Below are positions 1 through 7,942 of a stretch of DNA of 47,310 bases, one piece after another. How positions within the stretch are numbered: position 1 is the stretch's first letter; each line of letters begins with the position of its first letter. Origin of the DNA: Streptomyces europaeiscabiei (GTDB lineage Bacteria; Actinomycetota; Actinomycetes; Streptomycetales; Streptomycetaceae); the NCBI RefSeq assembly GCF_001550375.1, contig NZ_LRTR01000713.1:1-47310 (forward strand), given 5' to 3'. Position numbers and translations under genes: made by a program. Below the pieces are notes generated by a model, which was not told the origin of the DNA, did not search any database, and saw only the letters and a program-made list of their open reading frames with translations.

Positions 1-1
1 G

Positions 2-262
2 CCCGCGCCCCCGCCGCCTCCACCACCGCCCCCGCCGCCCGTCACCGAGGCGGCCCGGCCCGTCCCCCGCCCGACGCCCACCCCGAAGCCGAAACCCGGG
101 CCGAGCACCCGCCCCGAGATCTCGCCGACACCGGTGAGCTACCCGCCGTACCGGGCCCCGTCCCATTCGGGGACCAAGCGCTCCGGTCCGTCCCTCGTCT
201 CGCTCGCCCTGCTCGTCACCGTGCCCGCGGTGTTCGCCGCCGCCGCCCTGCGTCCGCGCTGA
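2..262 (+). CDS. 3' end of a proline-rich protein with a C-terminal membrane anchor (partial)
   Basis: The gene enters from the left edge and is open in this frame up to TGA at 260-262, so only the last 86 residues are visible. They begin with a run of prolines, continue as a Pro/Thr/Lys-rich linker, and end in one hydrophobic segment (SLVSLALLVTVPAVFAAAAL) followed by a short basic tail. This is the layout of a surface protein with an extended wall-spanning stalk and a C-terminal anchor, or of a protein with a single C-terminal membrane helix. No catalytic domain is in view and I do not recognise the family. A DUF4239-type gene follows 16 bp downstream and may be co-transcribed. Confidence 0.7.
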   Translation, partial: PAPPPPPPPPPPPVTEAARPVPRPTPTPKPKPGPSTRPEISPTPVSYPPYRAPSHSGTKRSGPSLVSLALLVTVPAVFAAAALRPR

Positions 263-278
263 CCCCTGGAGGAACCTC

Positions 279-1043
279 TTGTCGGAATGGCTTGTTCTCA
301 CCCTCGCGATGGGGGCGGCCTGTCTGGTTGTCCTCATCGTGGCCGTAGTACGGCATCACGCCGCACCCGTGGACGAGGACCCGTCCGAGACCCCGGACGT
401 CATCGAGTACATCACCATGATGATCGGCGTGGTGTACGCCATCGTGCTGGGCCTGGCCATCGCCGGCGTCTGGGAGGCCCGCAGCGTCGCCCAGGACCAG
501 GTCCAGACGGAAGCGCAGGCCCTGCACGAGATCAGTGAACGGGTGCGGGTGTACCCCGAGGACGTGCGCGACCGCATCCGCGGCGACATCGACGCGTACG
601 TCGGGCATGTCGTGTCCACCGAGTGGAAGGTCATGGCGGAGAAGGGCGAGGTGACCGAGCGCGGCGCCGAGCTGTTCGAGACCGTCCGCCACGATGTCAC
701 CGACTACGAGCCGGGCAGCGACTTCGAGGCGCAGGCCTATCAGCCGCTGCTCGACCAGGTGGCCGTGGCCGACGCCGCGCGCGCCAGCCGCTCCGACTCC
801 ACCGGCGAGACGATGCCCGGGGTGGTGTGGTTCGGCCTGATCACCGGCGCCGTCGTGACGGTCGGCATGGTGTTCGCCCTGCAGATCCGGCGTACGCCCC
901 GCGAGCTGATCCTCGCCGGTCTCTTCTCCGCCCTCATCGCGTTCCTGCTGTTCCTCGTCTGGGACTTCGACGCGCCCTACAGCCGGGGTCTGTCGGCCAC
1001 CGCGGATCCGTTCCTGACCCTGTTCCCGAACGCGGGCGGGTGA
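279..1043 (+). CDS. DUF4239-type integral membrane protein (bestrophin-like architecture)
   Basis: 254 residues starting at TTG, chosen because a GGAGGA ribosome site lies at 267-272. Hydrophobic segments fall near residues 4-24, 42-64, 183-201 and 209-228. Two helices near each end flank a soluble, charged, helical middle. The layout and the segment IEYITMMIGVVYAIVLGLAI match the DUF4239 family, often described as bestrophin-like, whose function is not established. Acidic residues dominate the central domain (PEDVRDRIRGDIDAYVG). It sits 16 bp after the preceding partial gene and may share its transcript. The family call rests on topology and motif memory, so the name is moderate and the coding call is strong. 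Confidence 0.8.
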   Translation: MSEWLVLTLAMGAACLVVLIVAVVRHHAAPVDEDPSETPDVIEYITMMIGVVYAIVLGLAIAGVWEARSVAQDQVQTEAQALHEISERVRVYPEDVRDRIRGDIDAYVGHVVSTEWKVMAEKGEVTERGAELFETVRHDVTDYEPGSDFEAQAYQPLLDQVAVADAARASRSDSTGETMPGVVWFGLITGAVVTVGMVFALQIRRTPRELILAGLFSALIAFLLFLVWDFDAPYSRGLSATADPFLTLFPNAGG

Positions 1044-1269
1044 CGGTTGCCCGAGTGCGGGCCGTGCGGCCGGGGGACGAGCGCCACGCCGCGCCCGTCC
1101 TCCGGCCGTACGTATGCCGGTCCCCTGTGCGGAGCACATGCTTGCCCCATTCGCGCGACTGCGATCGCGCCACCGGGCGCACCTTCCTAGCGTTTCGGTC
1201 ATCGAGGTGCATTTCAGGCGCAGGCGGAATCGGTCCGCGGCAGGCTCCTCGGGGACCCGGAGGCACATC

Positions 1270-1788
1270 ATGCGCGCGATACGCGTCGCTTCGGCCGCTC
1301 TGCTGGGCTTGACCGCCCTCTCCCTCACCGCTCCGGCCGCGCACGCGGCACGGGCCGGCGACATCACGTCGTTCGGCTTCGGCGTCGTGCCCTCGACGAT
1401 CGCCGCCGGCGGGCAGGTGACCCTGCGCGTCGACGGCTGCCACCACAGGACGACCGTCTCCTCGGGCGTCTTCGACACCGTCACCATCCCCAGGGGCCGG
1501 TCCGTGGCCACGGCGGACGTCGACTGGGACGCCAGGCCCGGCACGGTGTACGAGGTGACGTTCCAGTGCGGCGACGAGAGCGGCCGGACGGATCTCACCA
1601 TCGCCTCCGGCCGCCCGCCCCATCACCCCACCCACCACCCCACCGGGGGCTCCCACGCGGGGGCCGGCGGCACCGTCGCGGGCTTTGACCTTCACGAGAT
1701 CGGCCTCGGCGCGGCGCTCGTCGCGGGTTCGCTGACAGCGGCCTGGCGCTGGTCGCGCCGCCGCCCCGAGGACGGCAGCCACACCTGA
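1270..1788 (+). CDS. Small secreted protein with C-terminal membrane anchor
   Basis: 172 residues. The ATG at 1270 follows a GGAGG site at 1258-1262; an upstream in-frame extension lacks both a ribosome site and a signal sequence. Residues 1-26 form a Sec signal peptide ending in AHA. The exported part is a small beta-type domain with one cysteine pair (DGCHH and FQCGD), which could form a disulfide. It is followed by a His/Pro/Gly-rich linker and a C-terminal hydrophobic stretch with an RRRP basic tail. The convergent gene at 2009-2500 has the same plan, so the two look like paralogues. No LPxTG sorting motif is present despite the nearby sortase gene. Function unknown. Confidence 0.8.
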   Translation: MRAIRVASAALLGLTALSLTAPAAHAARAGDITSFGFGVVPSTIAAGGQVTLRVDGCHHRTTVSSGVFDTVTIPRGRSVATADVDWDARPGTVYEVTFQCGDESGRTDLTIASGRPPHHPTHHPTGGSHAGAGGTVAGFDLHEIGLGAALVAGSLTAAWRWSRRRPEDGSHT

Positions 1789-1816
1789 CCGCCCTTCCGC
1801 GCCGCATCGCCGACAG

Positions 1817-1862
1817 ACAGCCCTTCGCCCCGGACCTCACGGGTTCCGGGGCGAAGGGCTGT
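1817..1862. terminator. Strong 18-bp perfect hairpin after the 1270-1788 gene
   Basis: Bases 1817-1834 are perfectly complementary to 1845-1862, with a 10-base loop. The hairpin starts 29 bp after the stop of the upstream gene. No T-run follows, as is common in streptomycete terminators, and the stem would work on both strands between the two convergent genes. Confidence 0.8.
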
Positions 1863-1901
1863 GCCACGTACGATCCGTGCTCCGAAGGGGCGGGCCGGAT
1901 C

Positions 1902-2025
1902 TCTTTCTCGGACTCGGAACTCGTTCTCCGACTCGGATCGTGCTCGGACCCAGATCTCGTGCTCGGACCCAGACCTCTGTTCTCGGACCCAGACCTCTGT
2001 TCTCGGGCTCAGATCTTGTTCTCGG
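1902..2025. repeat. Degenerate tandem repeat with about 20-bp period
   Basis: Six or so units of 19-20 bp share the core TTCTCGGACCCAGACCTCT. The two most alike, at about 1961-2000, are nearly identical, and outer copies are progressively diverged. The array fills the gap between two convergent secreted-protein genes and reaches into the last codons of the gene ending at 2009. It is a minisatellite rather than a CRISPR, because the units abut without spacers. Confidence 0.75.
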
Positions 2026-2500
2026 CGCGGCGGCGCATCCAGAACACACCTCCGCCGACGACCGCGGCCGTCACCAGTCCGCCGCCGATCGCGATGTCGG
2101 TCGGCGTGGCCCCGGTGGAGCTGCTGCCTCCGAGACCGCCGCGGACACCGCCGATGACGGTGAAGACGCCGGTGAACGTCTTGCGCTTGCCCTCGCAGTT
2201 GGTGGTGACGCTGTACGAGCCGGGGCTGGCGTCGGAGTTGACCCGCACCCTGGCCGTGGCGGTCGTGCCGCCCATGGAGGCGAGATTGGTGGTGGGGAAC
2301 GCGTTCGAGCCGATGGTGCTGCCGGCGATCGCGCACGCGTCACCGCCTCTGACGGTGAGGACGAGCTGCCCGCCGCGGGCGATGACATTGGGGGCGGCCG
2401 TGACCGAGCTCGGCTGGTCCCAGGCGGCGGCCGTCGGCGCGGCGACGCCGACCAGGGCGACCGCGGCGGCCGAGGCCGCCAGGACACGAGTAGTACGCAT
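2009..2500 (-). CDS. Small secreted protein with C-terminal membrane anchor (paralogue of 1270-1788)
   Basis: 163 residues, with ATG at 2500 preceded by GGAGG. Residues 1-26 form a Sec signal peptide (MRTTRVLAASAAAVALVGVA onward, cut after an AAA). The exported domain repeats the plan of the convergent neighbour: an N-terminal beta-type domain, two cysteines (GDACAIAG and TNCEGK), a Gly/Ser linker, then a hydrophobic segment (GGGLVTAAVVGGGVFWM) and an RRR tail. The membrane segment should hold the protein on the outside of the cell membrane. It is divergent from the class F sortase gene at 2834, but has no recognisable LPxTG motif. Function unknown. Confidence 0.85.
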   Translation of the reverse strand: MRTTRVLAASAAAVALVGVAAPTAAAWDQPSSVTAAPNVIARGGQLVLTVRGGDACAIAGSTIGSNAFPTTNLASMGGTTATARVRVNSDASPGSYSVTTNCEGKRKTFTGVFTVIGGVRGGLGGSSSTGATPTDIAIGGGLVTAAVVGGGVFWMRRRAENKI

Positions 2501-2833
2501 GTGATCCTCCGCGGAAGACGCCCCGGGTCCCGTCCCCGGTCGATCGGCGAGAAAACGCCTCCCATAAAAGACCCTCAGATGCCGTGCGCGGGGCCGCATT
2601 TCGGCGATGGTCCGTCCTGGTGAGGGGACACGCCGGGATATCGCCGCACGACCGGATATCGCCGCAGGTCACGGACCGTCAGAAAATTCCTCCGGGCCGC
2701 GACTCGGATGGCGCAGAACTCACCCTCACCGCCACCCGTTCGCACCTGCCCCGTCGCCTTCGCCGTGCGGGACGCTTAGCTTTTCCGTATGCGCGACGGA
2801 CACGGCGACGGCCGGGTCGAGAGGGGATGGCGA
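2501..2833. promoter_or_regulatory. Divergent promoter region with a paired 13-bp direct repeat
   Basis: This gap separates the minus-strand secreted-protein gene from the sortase gene. The 13-mer GGATATCGCCGCA occurs at 2636-2648 and again at 2654-2666, an 18-bp period, which suits a dimeric regulator. The surrounding sequence holds no convincing open frame. I did not identify -35/-10 elements with confidence. Confidence 0.45.
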
Positions 2834-3505
2834 ATGTCTTCGTCCGGACCGGCCGAGGCCGAATGGGAGGAGCCGCGGAAGAAGCGCGCTCCGTGGGGCG
2901 TGATAGCGCTTGTTCTGCTGACCGGCCTCGCACTGATCCGGAACGGCTCGGGGGAGTTCGACGTGGGCCCGCCGCAGCCCGCGTCGGCTGCGGCCGCCGA
3001 CAGCCGCAGCACACCGCGCGGCACCTTCACCGACGCTCCCGACCCGATGCCGTACTCCATGGTCGACCGGGTGCTGATCCCCTCGATCCGCGTCGACGCG
3101 CCGGCCATGCCCGTCGGGCTGGACACGCAGGGCTGGGTGGACGCGCCGCCGGCCCGGGACCCGAACCTGGCGGGCTGGTTCACCGGCGCGGTCTCCCCCG
3201 GCGAGAAGGGCACGGCCGTCGTCGTCGGCCATGTCGACAACGATCAGGGCCCCGCCGTGTTCTACGGACTCGGGGCACTGAAGAAGGGCGCAAAGGTCGA
3301 GATCCGGCGCGCGGACAGAAAGACCGCCGTGTTCGAGATCTACGGCATCGAGGTCTTCGAGAAGAACAACTTCCCGGGCGACCGGGTCTACGGGAACAGT
3401 GGGATTCCCGAATTGCGGGTCATCACCTGCGGGGGCGGTTTCTCCAAGCAGAACGGCTACGACGGGAACGTCGTCGCGTTCGCCCGCCTGGTCGAGGTTC
3501 GCTGA
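2834..3505 (+). CDS. Class F sortase
   Basis: 223 residues from the ATG at 2834, which follows GAGAGGGGAT; an in-frame ATG at 2789 has no clear ribosome site. A short basic cytoplasmic tail precedes a membrane helix (APWGVIALVLLTGLALI). A Pro/Ala-rich linker then leads to the sortase fold. The catalytic His is in VVGHVD, the nucleophilic Cys in VITCGGGF, and an Arg (AFARLVE) sits near the C-terminus. Sortases are extracytoplasmic transpeptidases that cleave a sorting signal and join the protein to the wall or another acceptor. Class F enzymes are common in actinobacteria and their substrates are poorly defined. Neighbouring secreted proteins lack an obvious LPxTG. Confidence 0.9.
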   Translation: MSSSGPAEAEWEEPRKKRAPWGVIALVLLTGLALIRNGSGEFDVGPPQPASAAAADSRSTPRGTFTDAPDPMPYSMVDRVLIPSIRVDAPAMPVGLDTQGWVDAPPARDPNLAGWFTGAVSPGEKGTAVVVGHVDNDQGPAVFYGLGALKKGAKVEIRRADRKTAVFEIYGIEVFEKNNFPGDRVYGNSGIPELRVITCGGGFSKQNGYDGNVVAFARLVEVR

Positions 3506-3556
3506 GCGTTCCCCGGCCGGGCGGGGCGATTTCCCACGGGAATCCCGCTGCGCGCG

Positions 3557-3589
3557 GGGCCTGTCCTCATGGCCCATGCGCACAGGCCC
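3557..3589. terminator. Hairpin between convergent sortase and deacetylase genes
   Basis: GGGCCTGT (3557-3564) pairs with ACAGGCCC (3582-3589). The 17-base loop itself contains the small palindrome CATGGCCCATG. Its place between two convergent stops suggests a bidirectional terminator. Confidence 0.55.
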
Positions 3590-3601
3590 GGAGATGCGGG
3601 C

Positions 3602-4444
3602 CTAGGCGTATTGCCGCCGGGGCACGGTGATGCGGTAACCGGAGTCCAGCAGGCCGGGCAGGTACTCGCGCAGCGCCCGTACGCTCTGTGAGCGGTCGCC
3701 GCCCGCGTCGTGGGAGAGCACGACGACACCGGGGCCCGCTCCGTCCTCCACCCGCTCGGCGATGGTGTGCGCGCCGGGCGTCCGCCAGTCGAGGGTGTCC
3801 ACCGTCCAGGCCAGGGGCTCCATGCCGAGTTCGGCGCCGTACCGGAACGCGGCCCGGTTCCAGGCGCCGTACGGGGCGCGGAACCACAGCGGCGGCTCTC
3901 CGTAGGTCTTCTCGATGATCTCGCAGGTGCGGGCCATCTCCGCATGGACCCTGGACCGGGAGAGGGTGGTGAGCAGTGGATGTGACCAGGTGTGGTTGCC
4001 GACCACGTGGCCGTCGTCGGCCATCTCCCGCAGCAGGTCCTTGTGCTGGACCGCCATCTCGCCGCACACGAAGAACATCGCCCGGACGTCGTGGTCGCGG
4101 AGGATGCGCAGGATGTCCGGGGTGTAGCGGGGGTCGGGGCCGTCGTCGAAGGTCAGCACCATGCTCCGGCCGCGCCCGTCCACCCTCAGGAACGGCTCGC
4201 GCCGGACGGCGGCCCGCACGAGGGTGCGGCGCCGGGTGTACGGGCCGTACCCGGCGATGGGCTGGAGACGGTAGGAGGAGGGCCTGAGCGCCGGGCGGGC
4301 CACGGGACCGGCCGCCGGGACGGAGGCGCCGGTCGGTGCCGGAGCGGCGGCCCCGTCGCCGATGAGCAGGGCGGCGGGGCCCGCCGTAGCGGCCGTGCCC
4401 AGCAGGGCGGTGCCGCCCGTCAACAGGTGGCGACGCGTGAACAT
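3602..4444 (-). CDS. Tat-exported polysaccharide deacetylase (NodB domain)
   Basis: 280 residues from ATG 4444, chosen because AAGGA lies 5 bases upstream; an ATG at 4459 would add five residues. The N-terminus FTRRHLLTGGTALLGTAA is a twin-arginine signal. The NodB metal-dependent deacetylase motifs follow in order: TFDDGPD (catalytic Asp and metal Asp), HTWSHP (metal His pair), RAPYGAWN, DTLDW and LSHDAGGDRSQ. Such enzymes remove N-acetyl groups from peptidoglycan, chitin or similar polymers outside the cell. The substrate cannot be read from the sequence. It is convergent with the sortase gene, so the two surface-acting enzymes share a neighbourhood but not a transcript. Confidence 0.9.
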   Translation of the reverse strand: MFTRRHLLTGGTALLGTAATAGPAALLIGDGAAAPAPTGASVPAAGPVARPALRPSSYRLQPIAGYGPYTRRRTLVRAAVRREPFLRVDGRGRSMVLTFDDGPDPRYTPDILRILRDHDVRAMFFVCGEMAVQHKDLLREMADDGHVVGNHTWSHPLLTTLSRSRVHAEMARTCEIIEKTYGEPPLWFRAPYGAWNRAAFRYGAELGMEPLAWTVDTLDWRTPGAHTIAERVEDGAGPGVVVLSHDAGGDRSQSVRALREYLPGLLDSGYRITVPRRQYA

Positions 4445-4574
4445 CTGATCCTTCGTCATGACTCATCAGTCGACCAAGGCGGGGACGGCGCACCACTGCG
4501 ACACCGGTGCGGCGGCATGGAAACACCCGATGGGAGTAGCTGTCCGCGCCCCCGGCAAGCGCCCGGCGCACGCC

Positions 4575-4628
4575 GGTGCTCGGGCCTCGGGTGCTCGGGC
4601 CTCGGGTGCTCGGGCCTCGGGTGCTCGG
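4575..4628. repeat. Tandem 15-bp repeat (3.6 copies) before the universal stress gene
   Basis: GGTGCTCGGGCCTCG is repeated exactly at 4575-4589, 4590-4604 and 4605-4619, with a 9-base partial copy to 4628. It ends 14 bp before the GTG start of the Usp gene, so it lies in that gene's leader or promoter. The exact identity of the copies suggests recent slippage or selection. Confidence 0.9.
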
Positions 4629-4642
4629 ATAGCCTCGCGACC

Positions 4643-5104
4643 GTGACCGATCAGCAAGCGCACCGGTTCGAACGAGGCACCGACGGACCCAAGGTCGTCC
4701 TCGTCGGACTGGACGGCTCCGACACGTCCCTGCGGGCCGTGGCGTACGCCGCCGGCCTCGCCCGCCGCCAGCACGCGCTGCTCGCGATCGTGTACGTGCA
4801 GCCGCTGCTGGCGGCCGGTGCGGCGCTCGGCGTGCCGGTGGCCGGAGCGACCGAGGAGATCGCCGCGCACCTCGTCGCGGAGATCCGGGAGGCCGCCGAG
4901 CAGGTGAAGGGCATCTTCGAGGTGCGCTGGGAGTTCCACACCTTCCGCGGCGACCCGTTCAACGGCCTGGTGACGGCGGCGGACCAGCTCAAGGCGGACG
5001 CGGTCGTGGTGGGCGCCTCCCAGCAGGCAGGCCACCGCATCGTCGGCTCGGTGGCCCTGCGGCTGGTGAAGGCGGGCCGCTGGCCGGTGACGGTGGTGCC
5101 GTAG
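4643..5104 (+). CDS. Universal stress protein (UspA family)
   Basis: 153 residues from the GTG at 4643; the upstream frame is only translated repeat. One Usp domain is present: an N-terminal beta strand with VVLVGLDGSDTSLRAVAYAA, and the C-terminal nucleotide-binding stretch VVGASQQAGHRIVGSVALRL ending in PVTVVP. The G-x-S-x2-x-G pattern with a later GS indicates the ATP-binding type. UspA proteins are soluble, usually dimeric, and respond to stress, starvation or redox state. The gene is divergent from the deacetylase and convergent with the CapA-like gene. No ribosome site is obvious because the repeat array occupies the leader. Confidence 0.9.
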   Translation: MTDQQAHRFERGTDGPKVVLVGLDGSDTSLRAVAYAAGLARRQHALLAIVYVQPLLAAGAALGVPVAGATEEIAAHLVAEIREAAEQVKGIFEVRWEFHTFRGDPFNGLVTAADQLKADAVVVGASQQAGHRIVGSVALRLVKAGRWPVTVVP

Positions 5105-5146
5105 GTCCCGCGGGGCCGAAGGCGGCGCCCGGAGCGCGCACGGCGG

Positions 5147-6301
5147 CTACCGCCCCATGGCCAGCCCGTCCTGCGCCGCTCCCCGGCTGAGGACGACGTC
5201 CCGGATGCGGTCGCGTACGGCGGTGGCCTCCGCCCCCGCCCCGTCGGCGATCGCGGCGTTGAGGTCGACGACCCTCCCCCGGGCGACGTCGAACCACTGC
5301 GGCACGAACTCCGCCTCGCTCACCGCCCAGCGGTCGCCCGCACGTACGGGCGGGGCGAAGGTGAAGCGGGCCAGGGTGCCCTGGTTGCCGCGCGGATCGA
5401 CGGCACCGGAGTGGTTGCGCATCGCCCCCGCCACCTGGTCGCCCATCCCGTACACGACCCAGGTCCCGTTGACCTTCTCGTACGCCTGCGGGACGTGCGC
5501 GTGCGTGCCGAGGATCAGATCGATGTCGGACCGCCCGCCGGTGGCCGCCTCCGTGAGCTCCTCCCCCAGGCTCAACTGCTGTGCGTCCGGCGCGTCCTGC
5601 CACTCCGTCCCCCAGTGCAGCGACACGACCACGACGTCGGCGCCCGCCCGCCGGGCGGCCCGCGCGTCCGCCACGATCCGCTCCCGGTCGATCAGGTTCA
5701 CGGCCCAGGGCCGGTCCGCCGGCAGCGGAATGTCGTTCGTCCCGTAGGTGTACGCCAGATGCGCCACCTGAGCGCCCCCCACGCGCATCAGCGTCGGACC
5801 CTGCGCCTCCTGTGCCGTACGCGCCGATCCCGCGTGCCGTACGCCGACGCGGTCGAGCGCGTCCAGCGTGCGATGGATACCGGGCGCGCCGTCGTCCAGT
5901 GTGTGGTTCGAGGCGGTGGAGCACGCGTCGTACCCCGTGGCCGCCAGCCCCTCCGCCACCTGCGGCGGTGACTTGAACACCGGGTAGCCGCTGTAGTTCC
6001 CGTCCGCCCCGTAGACCGTCTCCATATGACAGATCGCCAGATCGGCCCCGGACACCACGGGTTTCACACCCGCGAGCATCGGCCCGAAGTCGTAGCCGTC
6101 GCCGCCCGCGTCGGTGTACGCCCTCTCGATGATCGACATGTGCGGGAGGACGTCACCGGAGGCGACGAGGGTGAAGCCGCGGCCGTCACCGAAGGGGGCC
6201 GACGGACCGGGCCGAGGGGACGAACCCCGGTACTGACAGGCGGCGGTCGCGGCGAGGAGGACAGCGAGGGCAAGGGCGGCGGGTCCCCTGTGTGCGGTCA
6301 T
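5147..6301 (-). CDS. CapA-family (poly-gamma-glutamate synthesis-type) metallophosphoesterase-like protein
   Basis: 384 residues with ATG at 6301; an in-frame ATG at 6325 lacks a ribosome site. The N-terminus has a signal peptide ending in a Cys (LLAATAAC), a weak lipobox, so it is probably exported and possibly lipidated. The CapA/PgsA motifs follow in order: SGDVLPH, HMETVYG, ASNHTLDDG, SLHWGTEWQ, LGTHAHVPQ and YGMGDQV. These form a calcineurin-like metal centre. CapA proteins take part in poly-gamma-glutamate export, but many actinobacterial members have no assigned role and no capsule genes are nearby. The leader at 6302-6365 is unusually AT-rich and likely holds the promoter. Confidence 0.88.
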   Translation of the reverse strand: MTAHRGPAALALAVLLAATAACQYRGSSPRPGPSAPFGDGRGFTLVASGDVLPHMSIIERAYTDAGGDGYDFGPMLAGVKPVVSGADLAICHMETVYGADGNYSGYPVFKSPPQVAEGLAATGYDACSTASNHTLDDGAPGIHRTLDALDRVGVRHAGSARTAQEAQGPTLMRVGGAQVAHLAYTYGTNDIPLPADRPWAVNLIDRERIVADARAARRAGADVVVVSLHWGTEWQDAPDAQQLSLGEELTEAATGGRSDIDLILGTHAHVPQAYEKVNGTWVVYGMGDQVAGAMRNHSGAVDPRGNQGTLARFTFAPPVRAGDRWAVSEAEFVPQWFDVARGRVVDLNAAIADGAGAEATAVRDRIRDVVLSRGAAQDGLAMGR

Positions 6302-6520
6302 GGATGAGCACCCCAACCTAGTCATATTTAATGACGAGTCGTTAAGAATCCATACATATAGGAACACACCAGTCAAGTAGGCACACCGGCGCACCGGCAC
6401 ATGGCGGGCCCGTCCGGCGGCAGACCGTTCGTCGCACCGTTCGCCGACAGGTTCGACCGCCCGCCGCACACCCGTGACCGGCCCCTGTCCCCGCGTCACG
6501 CCCCGCGTTCCCATACGGCC

Positions 6521-7066
6521 ATGACGGCCGGAACCACGATCACCGACGGGACGACCGCCGAACACGAGCTGGCCGAACTCCAGCGCGAACACGGCCGCCC
6601 CCTCTTCGCCCTGCTGCTGCGACTCTCCGACGGGGACCGGCATCGCGCCGAGGACCTGGTGCAGGAGACCTTCGTGCGCGCCTGGCAGCACCCCGAGGCG
6701 CTGCGCGCCGACGACTTCGACTCCGTACGCCCCTGGCTGCTCACCGTCGGGCGGCGGCTCGCCATAGACGCGCGCCGGGCCCGGCAGGCGCGCCCTGCCG
6801 AGGTGGGGGACGCGGTGCTGGAGAACGCGCGGGTGATGGCCGATCACGCCGAACGGTCGGTGGCGAGCCTCGATGTGCGGGAAGCTGTGAAGACACTCAC
6901 TCCCGAGCACCGCGAAGTACTGGTGCAGGTGTACTTCCAGGGGGCGAGTGTGGCGGAAGCCGCCGAAGCCCTGGGTATCCCGCCCGGTACGGTGAAGTCT
7001 CGCGCTTACTACGCGCTGCGCGCCCTGCGCCGGGTGCTTCCCGGATACGCGGCCGACCTGCGGTGA
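6521..7066 (+). CDS. ECF-family RNA polymerase sigma factor
   Basis: 181 residues from ATG 6521; an in-frame ATG at 6401 is possible but gives an unusually long N-terminus, and neither start has a clear ribosome site. Region 2 contains EDLVQETFVRAW and the following promoter-melting stretch. Region 4 contains LTPEHREVLVQVYFQG and the helix-turn-helix VAEAAEALGIPPGTVKSRAY. It should direct RNA polymerase to a small regulon under signal control. The zinc anti-sigma gene at 7943 is its probable partner, although an unknown gene lies between them. A strong hairpin at 7155-7185 follows the stop, so the two may not be fully co-transcribed. Confidence 0.9.
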   Translation: MTAGTTITDGTTAEHELAELQREHGRPLFALLLRLSDGDRHRAEDLVQETFVRAWQHPEALRADDFDSVRPWLLTVGRRLAIDARRARQARPAEVGDAVLENARVMADHAERSVASLDVREAVKTLTPEHREVLVQVYFQGASVAEAAEALGIPPGTVKSRAYYALRALRRVLPGYAADLR

Positions 7067-7154
7067 AACCCATGGCCGAGTCAAACCTCCGTAAAGCGCC
7101 TTGCAGAGGACCCCGGTTGAGCATCAGCTGTCTTCTATCCGTGTTCCGGATGGG

Positions 7155-7185
7155 GACCCGGGGCCTGGTCTCCAGGCCCGGGGTC
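7155..7185. terminator. Perfect 14-bp hairpin between sigma factor and downstream gene
   Basis: 7155-7168 (GACCCGGGGCCTGG) pairs completely with 7172-7185 around a TCT loop. It lies 88 bp after the sigma stop and 37 bp before the next start. It could be a terminator, an attenuator or a processing site. No U-tract follows. Confidence 0.6.
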
Positions 7186-7221
7186 GGGCGACGCGCACGC
7201 ACCGGAGGAAGGCAGGAAGGG

Positions 7222-7737
7222 ATGCTGCACAGAGGTCAAGAGAGCACGGACGGCGCCGGCGGCGGCGAACTGTCCGTCCCGATGGCGTGGTTCTATGCCG
7301 AGTACATCGCGGAGGAGCTGCTGCGGACGGGCGACCTGATGCCGCCGACGTCCTTCGAGTTCCGTGCGGGGCGGGACGCCCTGGCGCTGACCATCTTCCT
7401 CTCGGACGCGGGCGGTGAACTCTCCGGCATCCGGGTCGTGACCCAGCTGGAGACCTGGCTGTCGCTGACGGCGTACGACCAGCCGTGGCAGGACTGGGTG
7501 CGCGAACGCACGGCGCACTTCACCGCCGAGGCGCTGGAGTCGGGCGGCCCGTCGCCGGACCTGGAGCTCGCGGTCGCGGCGTGGCGCTGGCTGGAGGAGA
7601 CGGAGCTGCTCGCTCCCGACCTGGACGCGGTGCCGGGTGGCGGCGCGGTCCTCGGAGAGGACGACGGCCCAAAGGTCTGGACGCCGGCCTGGCAGCTCGG
7701 TCTGCCGCTGGGCCACCTGGCGATCCACCTCTTCTAG
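7222..7737 (+). CDS. Conserved hypothetical protein between sigma and anti-sigma genes
   Basis: 171 residues from ATG 7222, just after the purine-rich run GGAGGAAGGCAGGAAGG. The protein is acidic and soluble, with no signal peptide or membrane helix. It has several Trp-rich amphipathic stretches (MAWFYAEYIAEELL, YDQPWQDWVRER, VAAWRWLEETELLAPDLDAV). I do not recognise a domain. Position between the ECF sigma gene and the zinc anti-sigma gene, in the same direction, suggests a role in that regulatory unit or membership in its regulon. That is inference from context only. Confidence 0.75.
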   Translation: MLHRGQESTDGAGGGELSVPMAWFYAEYIAEELLRTGDLMPPTSFEFRAGRDALALTIFLSDAGGELSGIRVVTQLETWLSLTAYDQPWQDWVRERTAHFTAEALESGGPSPDLELAVAAWRWLEETELLAPDLDAVPGGGAVLGEDDGPKVWTPAWQLGLPLGHLAIHLF

Positions 7738-7892
7738 CACCGGCACCCCGTGTTCGGGTGACGGCCATCCAGCTGTCCCGGCCTTGATGAACCAAGTTTC
7801 TCGGCCCTGGACCAATCCGCGCGGCGGAGGGCTCCGAATCTTTTGGTTGGCATTGGCCGACGGCTTGAATGATTCGCCGGTCTGGTCCGTAC

Positions 7893-7920
7893 CGGTGGGG
7901 GCAGGAAGCAACCCCCACCG
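7893..7920 (+). promoter_or_regulatory. Hairpin in the leader of the anti-sigma gene
   Basis: CGGTGGGGG (7893-7901) pairs with CCCCCACCG (7912-7920) around a 10-base loop. It lies 11 bp before the GAGGA ribosome site (7932-7936) of the anti-sigma gene. The sequence TGGTCCGTACC immediately before it recurs at 8654-8664 downstream of the gene, which hints at a regulator site. Function not shown. Confidence 0.45.
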
Positions 7921-7942
7921 CACACCGGCCCGAGGAATCGCC

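Noticed and set aside
4575..4628. Repeat arrays considered as CRISPR (also 1902-2025, 22359-22424, 25732-25815)
   Set aside because: Units are 15-22 bp and abut directly, with no unique spacers and no cas genes nearby.
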